Shown one piece after another: positions 48,132 through 59,104 of a DNA stretch of 64,000 nucleotides; the stretch's first letter is position 1, and each line of letters opens with the position of its first letter. The position numbers and the translations under genes were made by a program. The notes below the pieces were generated by a model that saw only the letters and a program-made list of their open reading frames with translations, had not been told where the DNA came from and searched no databases. The DNA lies in contig MU385855.1 of NCBI GenBank assembly GCA_022497145.1, forward strand, positions 372,001-436,000, written 5' to 3'. This DNA comes from Rostrohypoxylon terebratum (taxonomy: Eukaryota > Ascomycota > Sordariomycetes > Xylariales > Hypoxylaceae).

Positions 48132-50087
48132 ATGTCCTATACCTACACGCCACTAAGTCAAGCAGGTCGTGAGATAAGATGTGTGACCATCTGTCCTGGA
48201 ACTTGGAACGACGTTATCGAATGCGACCTGCAGATAGTACCGCTAAACGACAGCCCTCAGTATGAGGCGTTGTCTTATTTTTGGGGTGATCCATCCAAAA
48301 CGCGAAATATAACTATCGAGGGCCGCTCATTTCAGATCACCGAGAATCTCTACTTTGCTCTTCGGCGTCTCCGTTTGGAAAGCTCACCACGGATAATGTG
48401 GATTGATGCAATATGCATAAACCAAAAGGATGACGATGAGAAGTCTGTCCAGGTGGCTATGATGGGCAGGATATATGCAAATTGCCGAAAAGCTGTCATG
48501 TGGCTTGGTGAAGATCCGCTTCTCATTTCGACAACACACCCACCACTACCACCCCCTCCTCTGAATGCCAAAAACGCATTTAAGCTATGCTGGATATTGG
48601 GACGAGAGGACCGCATGGAAGCAAATCTCAAGTGGCTCGAAGCACTCCGTGAATCACTGGCCCGCGATAACTTTATAGGCCTACCCCCTTTTCTTGCTCC
48701 CTGGTGGTATCGTATCTGGGTCGTACAGGAAATGGCATTGCCCAGAGAGATAGAATTTGCATATGCGTCCGAAATTTGCCCATATTCTGTGCTTTACGAA
48801 TTCTATCAGTACTATAACACCACTTTGTGCCATAATATCGAATGCTGGATTTCCATCCATGGTATCTTTCGCTGCCCAAAAGTAGCAATCGACCGCCTGG
48901 ATCCATTGATTCGCACCCGTGAATTCATCAGAGAGAAAGACAAAATTTCCTTGTCGGACCTTACTACGAATATCGCGACTTCCGCGGCTACGGATCCGCG
49001 TGACCTGATATATGGACTTTTAGGGATGGTTACAGACTGGGGGACCATTGATCCTTTGGTTCCGGATTATAAACTGTCACTGCACAAGGTCATGTGCGAT
49101 GCCGCATTCAAAATCATACAACAGAACAGAAGTCTGAGGATTTTGCGAGTTGATCGTTGGTCATTCTCTTACAGTCTACTCGAAGAGATTTGGGGCCGCG
49201 ATGGACCCCCTAGTTGGATGAGGGACTTGGTCAACTTCCACAGCGGTCATGCTATCCGAAATCCATACCTAACCATCCCGGAACTCTCTTATAGTGTTTT
49301 CAACGCATCAAAGGATATTTATCCCATGGCCGACTTGATCTATAATACGATACTTAGAACCCGGTCAATCAAGGTGGATGTTATAAAATATGCCGTTGAA
49401 ATACCTTTGAGCCATAGCTTTCAGCCTATACGTCAGATAATGGGGAAATGTGACATTCGTGGTTGGCCTCACGACCCTCCAGCAGAAACTACAGTGGAGG
49501 CATATTTTTGGCGTGCTGTTATGTATGGCGTCATCAAGTCCGGATCGCGCACGACGGTAGAGGATGGCTTATTAGCTACGTCCGAGTTAGCAAATAACCT
49601 TGAGCCAACATTAGGCTTGCGCCGATTGACGCTCGATGACTACCAAAGTGTGAGAAGCGCACTATCCGCCATCGAACCGGGAGGGCGTCCGTCGCCTACA
49701 GATCCGGATCTGACAGAATATGTAGGTGGCTGTGCTATGTTTCTTACAGCTTCGGGGAAAGTAGGCGTTGGGCCACCCCAATGTAAGCAGGATGACGAGA
49801 TCCACGTGGTTCCCGGGTCTGCGGTCCCCTTAATTTTACGACCAGTATCGACGCAGACTCGTAAAACGTTCAACAAAAAGAACCATAGGGCTACCAAAGG
49901 TACTCATATCCCTAGAGAGCCTTCTATCATGATAATACAGGGATCGAGGCATAGGGAAATCGGGAGCAGGATATCACCTTATGACGGGTATGAGGTAATC
50001 GGAGATGGATACATGCACGGTATCATGGATGGCGAGGCGCTGCAAGGCGTCAATATGAATGCCGTCCCGATAGTGGAATTACTTTAA
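48132..50087 (+). CDS. HET-domain (heterokaryon incompatibility) protein
   Basis: HET-domain proteins trigger programmed cell death when genetically different hyphae fuse; most genomic copies have unknown specificity. It is a single intact exon, 651 aa. The HET domain covers about residues 40-190, with YEALSYFWGD, ITIEGRSFQITENLYFALRRL, RIMWIDAICINQKDDDEKSVQV and MGRIYANCRKAVMWLGED. The downstream motif WWYRIWVVQEMALPREIEFA and the ATDPRDLIYGLLGM block are also typical. The C terminus has the usual ending CAMFLTASGKVGVGPPQ...DEIHVVPGSAVPLILRP...GDGYMHGIMDGEAL. No NACHT, WD40 or other partner domain is fused. Start: first ATG after the TATA element, beginning MSYTYTPLSQAGREIRCV. Which allele-recognition system it joins, if any, cannot be read from sequence. 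Confidence 0.93.
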   Translation: MSYTYTPLSQAGREIRCVTICPGTWNDVIECDLQIVPLNDSPQYEALSYFWGDPSKTRNITIEGRSFQITENLYFALRRLRLESSPRIMWIDAICINQKDDDEKSVQVAMMGRIYANCRKAVMWLGEDPLLISTTHPPLPPPPLNAKNAFKLCWILGREDRMEANLKWLEALRESLARDNFIGLPPFLAPWWYRIWVVQEMALPREIEFAYASEICPYSVLYEFYQYYNTTLCHNIECWISIHGIFRCPKVAIDRLDPLIRTREFIREKDKISLSDLTTNIATSAATDPRDLIYGLLGMVTDWGTIDPLVPDYKLSLHKVMCDAAFKIIQQNRSLRILRVDRWSFSYSLLEEIWGRDGPPSWMRDLVNFHSGHAIRNPYLTIPELSYSVFNASKDIYPMADLIYNTILRTRSIKVDVIKYAVEIPLSHSFQPIRQIMGKCDIRGWPHDPPAETTVEAYFWRAVMYGVIKSGSRTTVEDGLLATSELANNLEPTLGLRRLTLDDYQSVRSALSAIEPGGRPSPTDPDLTEYVGGCAMFLTASGKVGVGPPQCKQDDEIHVVPGSAVPLILRPVSTQTRKTFNKKNHRATKGTHIPREPSIMIIQGSRHREIGSRISPYDGYEVIGDGYMHGIMDGEALQGVNMNAVPIVELL

Positions 50088-51105
50088 TAAATACAAACTC
50101 CACGAGCGGAAAATGGCTCGCTTTACGAATGCCGATCATTGGATTCGTGTCAGCGTGCTTCAATGTAAGTTTTGTCTTCAGTCAGAAATCATCGATTCAT
50201 CGTGACGCCCGCCTAACTAGGTAGGTAGGCATCGTCGTATTCTGCTGTTGATTATTCATGATAGTATATTTATAAGTTGCATCGGATGGCAGGCGATCCT
50301 GTTTCACAGACTAGTCGGGATGTACGATGAGTTCGCATAATTCGGTTTGAGAGTCGATCCCTCCGTTTCGGCCCCGTTTCTCGATCGGCGTGAGCAGACG
50401 ATCATGGAAAATGACAGAGCCAATCAACGGGAAAAACAGCAGCATCACCAAATCACATCATAGCAACCTCAAACAATTCTAGATATGTAATCATGATTTC
50501 CTAGCTAGTTTCATCTGCGGCAGCTATTACCGTCCATACCACTAGGGTTCCTACGTCCGCTCCCCCTTCGCAAGTACACCGTACTTCGTAGCCTTAGTTC
50601 TTGTCATCCAGTCGTAGAAAAAAATCCGACATGCCTGCCCCCAACGTACAGCACCCCGGTGGATTCACACGGGACGGTGACCGTAGCCAATGACCCTCCC
50701 ATTGTGAAGCCGCCCGGAAATGTAAAAAAGATGGGAGGTGACTCCCGTCTCTCTGATTGACGCCTGTATATGCATGCATGATACTGTATCCCTCCGGCCT
50801 CCCCACGATGTATAGAAAATAGAACCAAAAAATGTTTAGTCCAGCGTCTGTCTTGGTATCGTATCAACCGCACAAACGCCGCTTAGTGTCAGAATCGAAG
50901 AAAAGAAAAGAGGAAAAAGTACAAGAGAACGACGAAGTTCACCGTGCTTTTTGTAAAGCAGAAATGACGACGATCGAAGGAAAAAACTAATGAAGGGATT
51001 CAGTCTCTTGGCGAAGAGACGGGCTCTAGTGGTACATGTTGATGCATCCTTTTTGTCTATAACCTCAAAAAGCAGATAATGTGACGCTCAGAAGTCTAAT
51101 GGACG
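50088..51105. other. Intergenic between convergent genes
   Basis: This is the 3' space of HET (+) and the seven-helix gene (-). TAGGTAGGTAGG is present near 50220. Frames of 70-89 codons at 50594-50873 have no motifs. Nothing else was seen. Confidence 0.55.
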
Positions 51106-53260
51106 TTAAATCCAGTCAGACCTGCTATCTGCGACACCACTCGAGTTTCCACGGCTTCGAGTCGGCGGCGGCGTTATTGTGCCCTGTATTGGTGAGGTAT
51201 TTGCTCTTCGGGGGACGTTGAATCCGACGCCCTTGGGACTCGGGGTCTTTGTCTTTGTGGGACTATTCGGGTTATAGACCGTTGGACTTAAAGTGCAGAT
51301 GCTCCCGTCTTCAGAATCAGTGGAAGCAGGTGGGATGTCCTTGCTTGTATCCTTCGGCTTACCAGGACTCTGCGGTATTGGGGAGCTCGGGGCATTGAAA
51401 TTTGCGAGCGGGCTTGGTCGGTAGGTAGTCGCTGGTAGCTCGTCCTGTGGGTAGTACTGAGGATATTCTCTTTCGATCTCTGTAGAGGATTTGGGTAGTG
51501 GTCCTATGTCTGCGACATTCGAAATACGTAGGCCGATTTGAACTGTTGCAGATGAAGCCATTGACGAGTCTCGTCGATGCCGACCCCATGTTCGAACGGA
51601 CGGGGGTGGTTTAAGCGTTTCGCTCAAGTCCTCCATTGGAAAACTACTTGGAGCTAAGGTTGATTGGGAGTTAGGATTATAGGTAGTGGATGGTAATAAT
51701 GCAACTGATGCTGTATTACTTTGATTTTTGCTAGGAAAAAGTGTGTAGGAGGCTGATGGTTTGCGGCTGTGTACATTAGCCGTGGGGGTAGGAGGGATTG
51801 GAATAGTCTCGGGGATTGGGTTTGGGAATGGGAAGTTTGCTGTCTCAAACACCGCATTAGATCGTAAAGGATTCGGATCGCTCAAGTTGAGATTTTGGAA
51901 GTCGTCGGGATACAGGCTTTCTCCACGCTCGAGATCGTTATCCTTCTCGCTCACAAGATCTTCTTGGCTTTCTGTTTTTGAGAATCGGGGTCCCGATACC
52001 GGCTGAAGCATATGACCATTGAAGTCCATGGTGCCGTTCGTTCCCCTTACCCGAATTTGGTGCTTTAGCTTTTGGCGCTCATACTCGGCTAACTTGTCCG
52101 TCGGCCCAATCGTAGAGATGGTCCTAGATCGGAGAAACAGGTGAAGGCCTCCAGTCGTGAGCCCGGTGACATTAGCCACGACGGTTGAGATCATGGACAA
52201 TGTCCATCCAGCATTATCATTTAGGGGGTGCTTGAATGAGAGATATATGAAGAATGGCACAATTAACGCCTAAGGTATGTTAGTTAGGATAGATTTCGCA
52301 GATATAACATGAAAAACTCACATTAGTGACAACTGCTAGCGCAAGGTAGTAAACCATCCTAGAGGCGCCAACCCGCTCGGTATCATCTATCATTGCGTGT
52401 CGAGTTAATTTTAGAAAGATGACGATACTACAAATCGACAAGACGACAGCGATGAAGAGCAACAGGACGAATCCTCCCTCGGCCCATTTTGCTACAAACC
52501 AGAAAAGTGAAGCGAAACAGAAACTTGGAGGCCTGACGAAAAAGCCGACTAGGCCAGTGCATAATAGAAGACACTTGACTAGTACGAGGCAGATTAGGAC
52601 ATTCCACTTGTTCCTCGGTGCAAAGGGCGTGTTCCTGAATGCTCGAAGGGTGACTTCAAGTCCAAAGACAAGCTGTATGTAAGGTACGATGAAGATCGCT
52701 GCGTCACGTCTCAGTATACTACATTTTGGTGGGTTGCTTCTATGAGCTGCTACATACCTGGCCACATGAACTGAGATATCAGGGAGCAACCGGGTATGAA
52801 AAGACCCTTTAAGCCATATGATTGACAAACGGCGAAGATGATTCCTTGTATTGTGATGCCTAGAGATAGAATGAACGGGTACGTCTCTGGTCCTCGAACA
52901 CATCGTAGAATATTGGCGCTTAAGATAATCGTTAGTATCATTCTGGTAGATCACCTACAGCAACCTGATAACTTACTTTCCCCTGCCTTCTGGGTTTGCC
53001 CGTTTCGCCGATACATAGCAGTCGTAGTAGATGCCGGCTGCTGTTGCAAAAGCTGATATGGTGTTGAAAACGGCGAGGATGATTGTCGAAGTTCGTATCG
53101 ATTTTGCGGCGAGAAACTTAAACTCATTGATTACACCAAACGTCGAGTTGCCGCTGGAAGCAGCTTGATAGATCCCATTAGAATAACCAAGCGATGAATT
53201 CGTCTGCCAACTACTGTTCAGATTACTCAGACCATGAAAATGGTCCATCTTGTCGAACAT
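51106..53260 (-). CDS. Putative seven-transmembrane receptor-like protein
   Basis: This is a membrane protein with the architecture of a G-protein-coupled receptor; I do not recognise a named class. Four exons were rebuilt: 53260-52977, 52918-52758, 52698-52322 and 52269-51106 (661 aa). The introns are 58, 59 and 52 bp with GT/AG ends; the first has an ACTAAC branch. The N terminus (about 55 residues) has three N-x-S/T sequons. Seven hydrophobic segments follow, near STIILAVFNTISAFATAAG, FILSLGITIQGIIFAVCQ, AIFIVPYIQLVFGLE, NVLICLVLVKCLLLCTGLVG, GFVLLLFIAVVLSICSIVIF, MVYYLALAVVTNALIVPF and SMISTVVANVTGLTTGGL. A Ser/Pro/Thr-rich cytoplasmic-type tail of about 350 residues ends the protein. The helix count is by eye; ligand and G-protein coupling are unknown. 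Confidence 0.78.
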
Positions 53261-56200
53261 CGTGAGACCCGGGTTCGATTAGCTTTCAGGCGAGGGCTTC
53301 GGGCCAAAGAGTCGCCTGCTGTCGTGGTCAAGTCATCTAACTAAGAGACTCTTCTGACTTAACGCTCGACAATTAAGTGACGTTCGTTTGCGAGTAAGAG
53401 GAGAGACGATGAGATGGAAAGGAAATCATAGACACGCGCCATATACAAGAGCCAGCTCACAAATTAGGAAAAACAAATTCCTGAACCAGCAGATGAATGG
53501 AAGTGAAGGGATACTAGAGGCTACGGGCAGCGTAGGCCGATGAAGCGAAGAACGTGCGCCAGGCCGTGAGTTTCTTCTCCAGAGGAGATGGCAAAGTGAA
53601 AAGAATGCATAAAAGAAGTTCGACAATTAGAGACGAGCTCGTCGAGGGACTAGACCGAGGGTAGCATTCTGTGGCGTCCCGCGCGGGCTAGACAGCTCCG
53701 GGTTCGATTCTTCTGCACGTTCAAGGGACCCATCATCTTGTTACTTGGTGCTTGCACAATCCAAGTTGGGAAGCAAGATGGGTCGGGATTGGTCAGACCT
53801 CTTCGAGGTGTGGTGGTAATCCACACTGGTGAAGCTTCTATCAACCATGCCCATTCACCCATTCACGCTAGAACACACCAAGTACATCTTGAACCATGGT
53901 CGATAGGGTCCGAGTACGCGGGAATTTACCAGTTTGAGCTAGGATGGACCGTTATCGCAAAATGTGCTAAGGTGAGGTCGGCGTCGCGAGAGGCCTACCA
54001 TGTCCAAAGTCGCGATGATGCCGTCTGAGAGCATTGAGAATCGAAGGCAGATGAGGCAAAGATGGAACGTGTAGTGGTTTCGCAGCCCCTTGTCTTTCCC
54101 TTGTCTTTCCCTTTTCAAGTCCTGGCCAAGTCCCCTAAGCTATCGTAATAAGGTTGGGGCTCAATCGACCTAAGCCTCATCTGGGACGAACTTAAACCTG
54201 TTTTAGATTAGTATGGAGTTGCCGCCGTCAGGGATCAAACCTCCCGGAGACAAACCCCTGCCACATTTTTCTTCAACTTCTTCTCAACTTATCGGTAATT
54301 ACCTACATACCTAGTACCTACATACCCTATCGATGGGAGGATTCGATGCGATACATTCAATAAGACACGACACAGCAATACAAACTGAATTTCTAAGCTC
54401 TAATGTTTGCACATCATCTATTATTACTTTGAGTTTCTCATATGTCCAAGGGTGACAACTGTACATAGTAAGAACGCGTGGCTCGATGTTTCTTTATCTT
54501 CCCCGGATGCGTTAAGTAAGCTTTTCACGGCAAATACAGAGGGCTGGTGCCGTTGGTATTGGTGACGGACATATCAGTACCTACCTACCTAGGTATGCAG
54601 TATACGCTAGTTAAGAAATTGTCCATTGGTAGGCGGGAGTTGGTTCGGAAATGCGGCGTAGCAGACTTCATACATTCCCACATATTACCTACGTAGTAGT
54701 TTTCCAGGTAGGTCGCCTTGGTAGTCAATGGATTTTCGAGATTTTCGGATCTATGAACCGCGTGAGCAAAAGACGATGACCCATCTTCAAACCGTCTTCT
54801 TGGCTCGCTTCATTATGTCGTAAATAGATGGTACGTTTATTCATCGATAGTATGCAAGCCTAGACCTATTTTAGTCTTATTGAATGCAGATTTAAGACAT
54901 CACGGTCACGCCCAGCTTAATAGCGGTAGATCATAACGGTAACATCAAGATCTAGCTTAAAATACATACAATGACACACATATTTACTTACATAAAATCC
55001 GTGTTCACACTTTACTAACGTGTGTTCCCCAGAGCTTGGCTAAAAGTCTGAAGCGCAGTTCGTAAGAGATGGGGCAAGCTTGGACTATGTGAGGAGGTGA
55101 TGGGAACCCCTTGTGCTAATCACTGCGGGTGTGTGATACATAGTACAGCAAATAGTTGGATGTATCTGCCTGTCTGCTGAGCAGGGGTTCCGCCGATGAT
55201 CTTTCAGACGAAGGAACATGAGTTGAAAATTCGACGATGGAATTTCTAGACGTCTTGCCTATCGGGCTAGGAGAATTTAGAGATGTAAATTTGATATGAG
55301 CTTACGATGCTGATTAGTCGGCGTCTCGCCTGTGTCCCGGACATGGCCCATATCATGAAATCCAGTCTTTCATCGACTTTATTCACCGAGAATGAAACGG
55401 AACTGTTCTCGTTTAGTTTCACTGAGACTATTAAAAGCGCTTATATAGGTCAAGAAGAGCAAAGAAGCACTGCACCCCAAACATTGGCTTACGGCATGTG
55501 TATTGTCGAGATAAAGCATTACGCCACGCCCCTTGGATAATCGATCGCAAGGACGATGCGTATATGAGGTAGGTGGCGGAGAGATGAGATGGCATCCGAC
55601 TCTTTATCCGATGTAGGAGACGGGTAGGTCACTGACGGCTAAGCAGCCGCGAGGCTTTTGGTGTGCTTCGTGTCGCATTTGGTTGGTGCGTTAGAGAGGA
55701 ACTATGTCGATCCGAAATGATGAGGATCAGTACCGAAAATGAATCACAAGGCTTTAGCTGTCGAAGACATAATTGCTACCCTCCATTCAGCTAGTCGTAT
55801 ATTCCTCCATTGCTGAGTCAGTTAGGCTGGTGATCTAGATTCTACCTATGTAGAGTCCTAGACCTTCAAATGCTGGGTGCTAGCCCCTCAAATCATCTGG
55901 CTATCTACCTTCAGCCCTCCAGTTACTTGAGATGTAATTCGAGGACGGTAAGGAGCTCTGCTTTTGCTAGCTTTCCTATCCTTAATATCGCGCTTACTAC
56001 TAATTAGGGATTGAAGCCCGTGAATGCTGTAGAAATGGCGATTTGTTAATTGGAATGTTAATAATACGTACTAGCAACATTTTCCTTAAGCTTTTGAGGG
56101 AAAATGACTATTACCACCTGGCAAGAAAGACCCAGCAGCTGCTCTTGAAGGCTTGGCAGCAGAATAGACTTTTACTAGAAGGAACTTTGTGGTTCCAGAT

Positions 56201-59104
56201 ATCACCTGGAAATAAATACGGACCGTCTAGTGGGGACTTACATAGGACCTAGGCAAAGGGCGTCAGAAAAAGTGCCCCATGTATTAATAGTACCGTGATA
56301 TACTGTCCTGATTGACCAATCAAAATCCGGGATTTGTACAGTACTATTAGTACATAGGGCACTTTTTCTGACGCCCAATATTTGTATGTACTTTGTACCT
56401 ACTGGGTATTTGCTTTCTCCAATTCTGAACAGAGAGCCAGCACATCTTCTCAATCCAACATTCTCACCGTTCGCATCAATCGACCACCACCACATATATG
56501 CATAAAACAATTCTCATCCATCTTACTTTCGCAGCCTCTTTTGGCGGACATGTTTAAGTAGTAAACACATGGATGCTTTAAAAACCCAGTGGAGGCTCTA
56601 CTCGCACGAGCCTCTACATGCGAACGTGCGACCGATACCGCCAACATGCCGCCCTTGATGTTGCATTCACGTTTGCATTTGATTCCATCGGAGTGATCAT
56701 CGTCTACTCTGCTAATTATCCTTCGTTCGCGATACGCCTCAACCTACTCAAGTAGCAATAAGTAAGGAAATTTTATTGCGACGAATTTCTCGTCTGGCGA
56801 AAGTGTCAAGCTCCTGCTTGTCTCCTCAGTCAGCCCTCGTCCAATTTATAACCGAACTTGATTCGCAAATTTGCTGCTGGCGACGTCCGACATTACACGA
56901 TTCCTAGCATCGAAACGATGAATACAATGGCAAAGAGGAGAACAGTTCGCTTTGTATTCGGCATCACGGCTCAATATCAATTTTGATATGACGCGCATAT
57001 TCTCAGTTCTGATCACTGAAGCATCACCAATAAATTGTTATCCGGCAACCTGTTCCGAATCGGTTGTACTGGGTACCCCAAACATACAGGCCCTTCATCA
57101 AGACCTAATCAAGACCTAATCCGCCGTAGTCAAAAATTTCTGCCTGCATGATGGCTACCTACCTACCTGCATTCAGCGGTAGCCAGACTTTCTAACCCCT
57201 TGTTCGTGGCTGTTCTTCCTGATGCTATAGCCTCCCTAGGCTTCATTTGGATTGAGACCAAGAATTCCTACTACTACGTACCATTTCCCTATGATCTAGT
57301 TTGGCTCAATTACTTCATCTCCAAAAAGTATCTATCAGATAGTTCCATATTTCCTCGTATATGGATTCTTTCGTCGAGGCTGTAAGAGACCTACTCGGTT
57401 GTCATCGGGACTGTGCGCTGAGCGGGGGGAGGGAGCAAAGTGAGTAAGGCTCCCAACTGACCATTGCCTACTGCATGGTATTGGCATTTTCAGCCTAGGT
57501 GGCTAGAGGCCGAGGATTGCGCCATGCTACAGTAGCCATCGTCTCGCAATCTCCTTCCTTCCGCCTCTTGACTAAGGGAGACCTTCTCGATTGTCTATTG
57601 GCGGTGGGCAAACGTGCGACTCTGCAGCGACACGTCCACTTTCGATCAGCACACAGATAACTATAGGAAATCTTCTATTTAACCAGAGCAGCGGAATTAC
57701 AGCAGGACTCAGTTACAGAAACTTTGGAACTATTTCCCAGAATGCTCTGCAATCTAACTTTTCGTCGGTCAGAATGAATGGGATATCGCATTCTTGGGGC
57801 TATGGGTGTTAGTATATATGAAAGGAAATTTGTAGGTGAAGGGTGACGGGAGTCGAAGTCGGGAATGTTTAGATTGCGCACAATCATCGTAGATAGCTTG
57901 CCTGGATTATTCTGCTGCTTGGCTTGCCTAGCTCTCTACCTATGCTAGGTTAGTGAGCACATAAGATTGCAAAGTGTTAAGACATTTGCAATCGTTTGCT
58001 CTCGGTCTCGGCCGGGAATGCTCGAGAAACCGGATTGCTCGTTTTATTCGAGTATGTCGTCCTTATGGCGACCTTCGTCCTCTTTCTCCTCTCCGCCAAT
58101 GATTCCTGAGGGCAGTCTTCAGAGGGGGAGTTGGTTTAGAAGTTTAGGTGGTGGCCATTAAGCATTAAGGTCACCATTTGCTTTTTTCCTATTTTTTTCC
58201 TATTTTTTCCTGAGGAAAAATAATTCCACTCCTCCTTAGACCTGATGGTTTGAGGTGGTGATGGTGATGACGATGATGATGATATTGATGACAGCCTTGG
58301 AAAGGGGTGCATCAGCAAGTGGAGGAAGGCGCTGGGCGCTGATAGGTAAAATGACGGATATTTTGGGTTGGCTACAGGTACCTAGCGGTGGTAATTGCAC
58401 CGCAAGGCTCGGGGCGGCTCACGCCAGAGTTTCGCGACTTGGTCCCAGAAATTTTTGGGGACTGGGAAAAGCACCAAAGACCAGATACCAAATGCACCAA
58501 AAGACACCCACAGCTATTACCCCGGTCGCTTTTTACCTTTTTTTTTACTACGACGTATTACAGTACACCAATCTTTACCCATCTTTCCAACCATATACAG
58601 CAACAGCCAAAAAACAAAGCCGCCTAAACCGCCTGTACTTTTTTTTTCTTCAATCGGGCTTTCGTCGCGTCGTCCAAACCTCGGATTCCTTTCATCAATT
58701 CCTCAATACGTCAATAACAGGAATTTGCGGGGCAGGCCGGGGGTAACAGGAAGTACCTTACACTCAGTACTAAGAGTATTGGGTACTCGCACATCATACC
58801 TACTTATCGACTGTTGCATTCAATCGATTCTCGGTTCTCGATGATTGATGATTGAGGCTGCTGAAGTGGTCTGACCCATGTCTCTTTTCGGAGACATAAT
58901 TTTACCGTTTCTCTAGCGGGCTACAGGCTGGCTAGCACCTGTTTAGCGGTTCTCTTAGGCTCTTAGCCACTGACACTGCGTACTATCGGTACTACATATC
59001 AGTACTATCAGCGTATTATCGGCTTGCTATCAGCCTGCTATCCAGCCTGCTATCCAGCGGCCAGCCTAAGACCTAGGACCTAGGTACTCTCAGCCACTAC
59101 CAAA
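53261..59104. other. 5.8-kb gene-poor region
   Basis: This lies between the seven-helix gene and the CTK1-type kinase. It contains an inverted-repeat element at 56258-56376, CTAGGTA words (54585-54600, 59071-59086), T-rich tandem TTTTTTCCTA units near 58180-58210, and many stop-rich short frames. GGTTCGATT-like words at 53270 and 53700 do not fold into tRNAs. The last kilobase should hold the kinase promoter. No gene is supported. Confidence 0.55.
56258..56376. mobile_element. MITE-like element with 36-bp inverted repeats
   Basis: The arms 56258-56293 and 56341-56376 are inverted copies matching at 34 of 36 bases. They begin GGGCGTCAGAAAAAGTGCCC and enclose only 47 bp. There is no coding capacity. 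The small size and long terminal inverted repeats are typical of a non-autonomous DNA-transposon derivative. Flanks (CAAA on the left, AATA on the right) show no convincing target-site duplication, so the family is not assigned. A simple stem-loop of non-transposon origin is the alternative. Confidence 0.72.

Noticed and set aside
53690..53720. GGTTCGATTC word resembling a tRNA B box (also near 53272 and 20258)
   Set aside because: The T-arm stems do not pair and no acceptor stem or A box lies at the correct distance on either strand.
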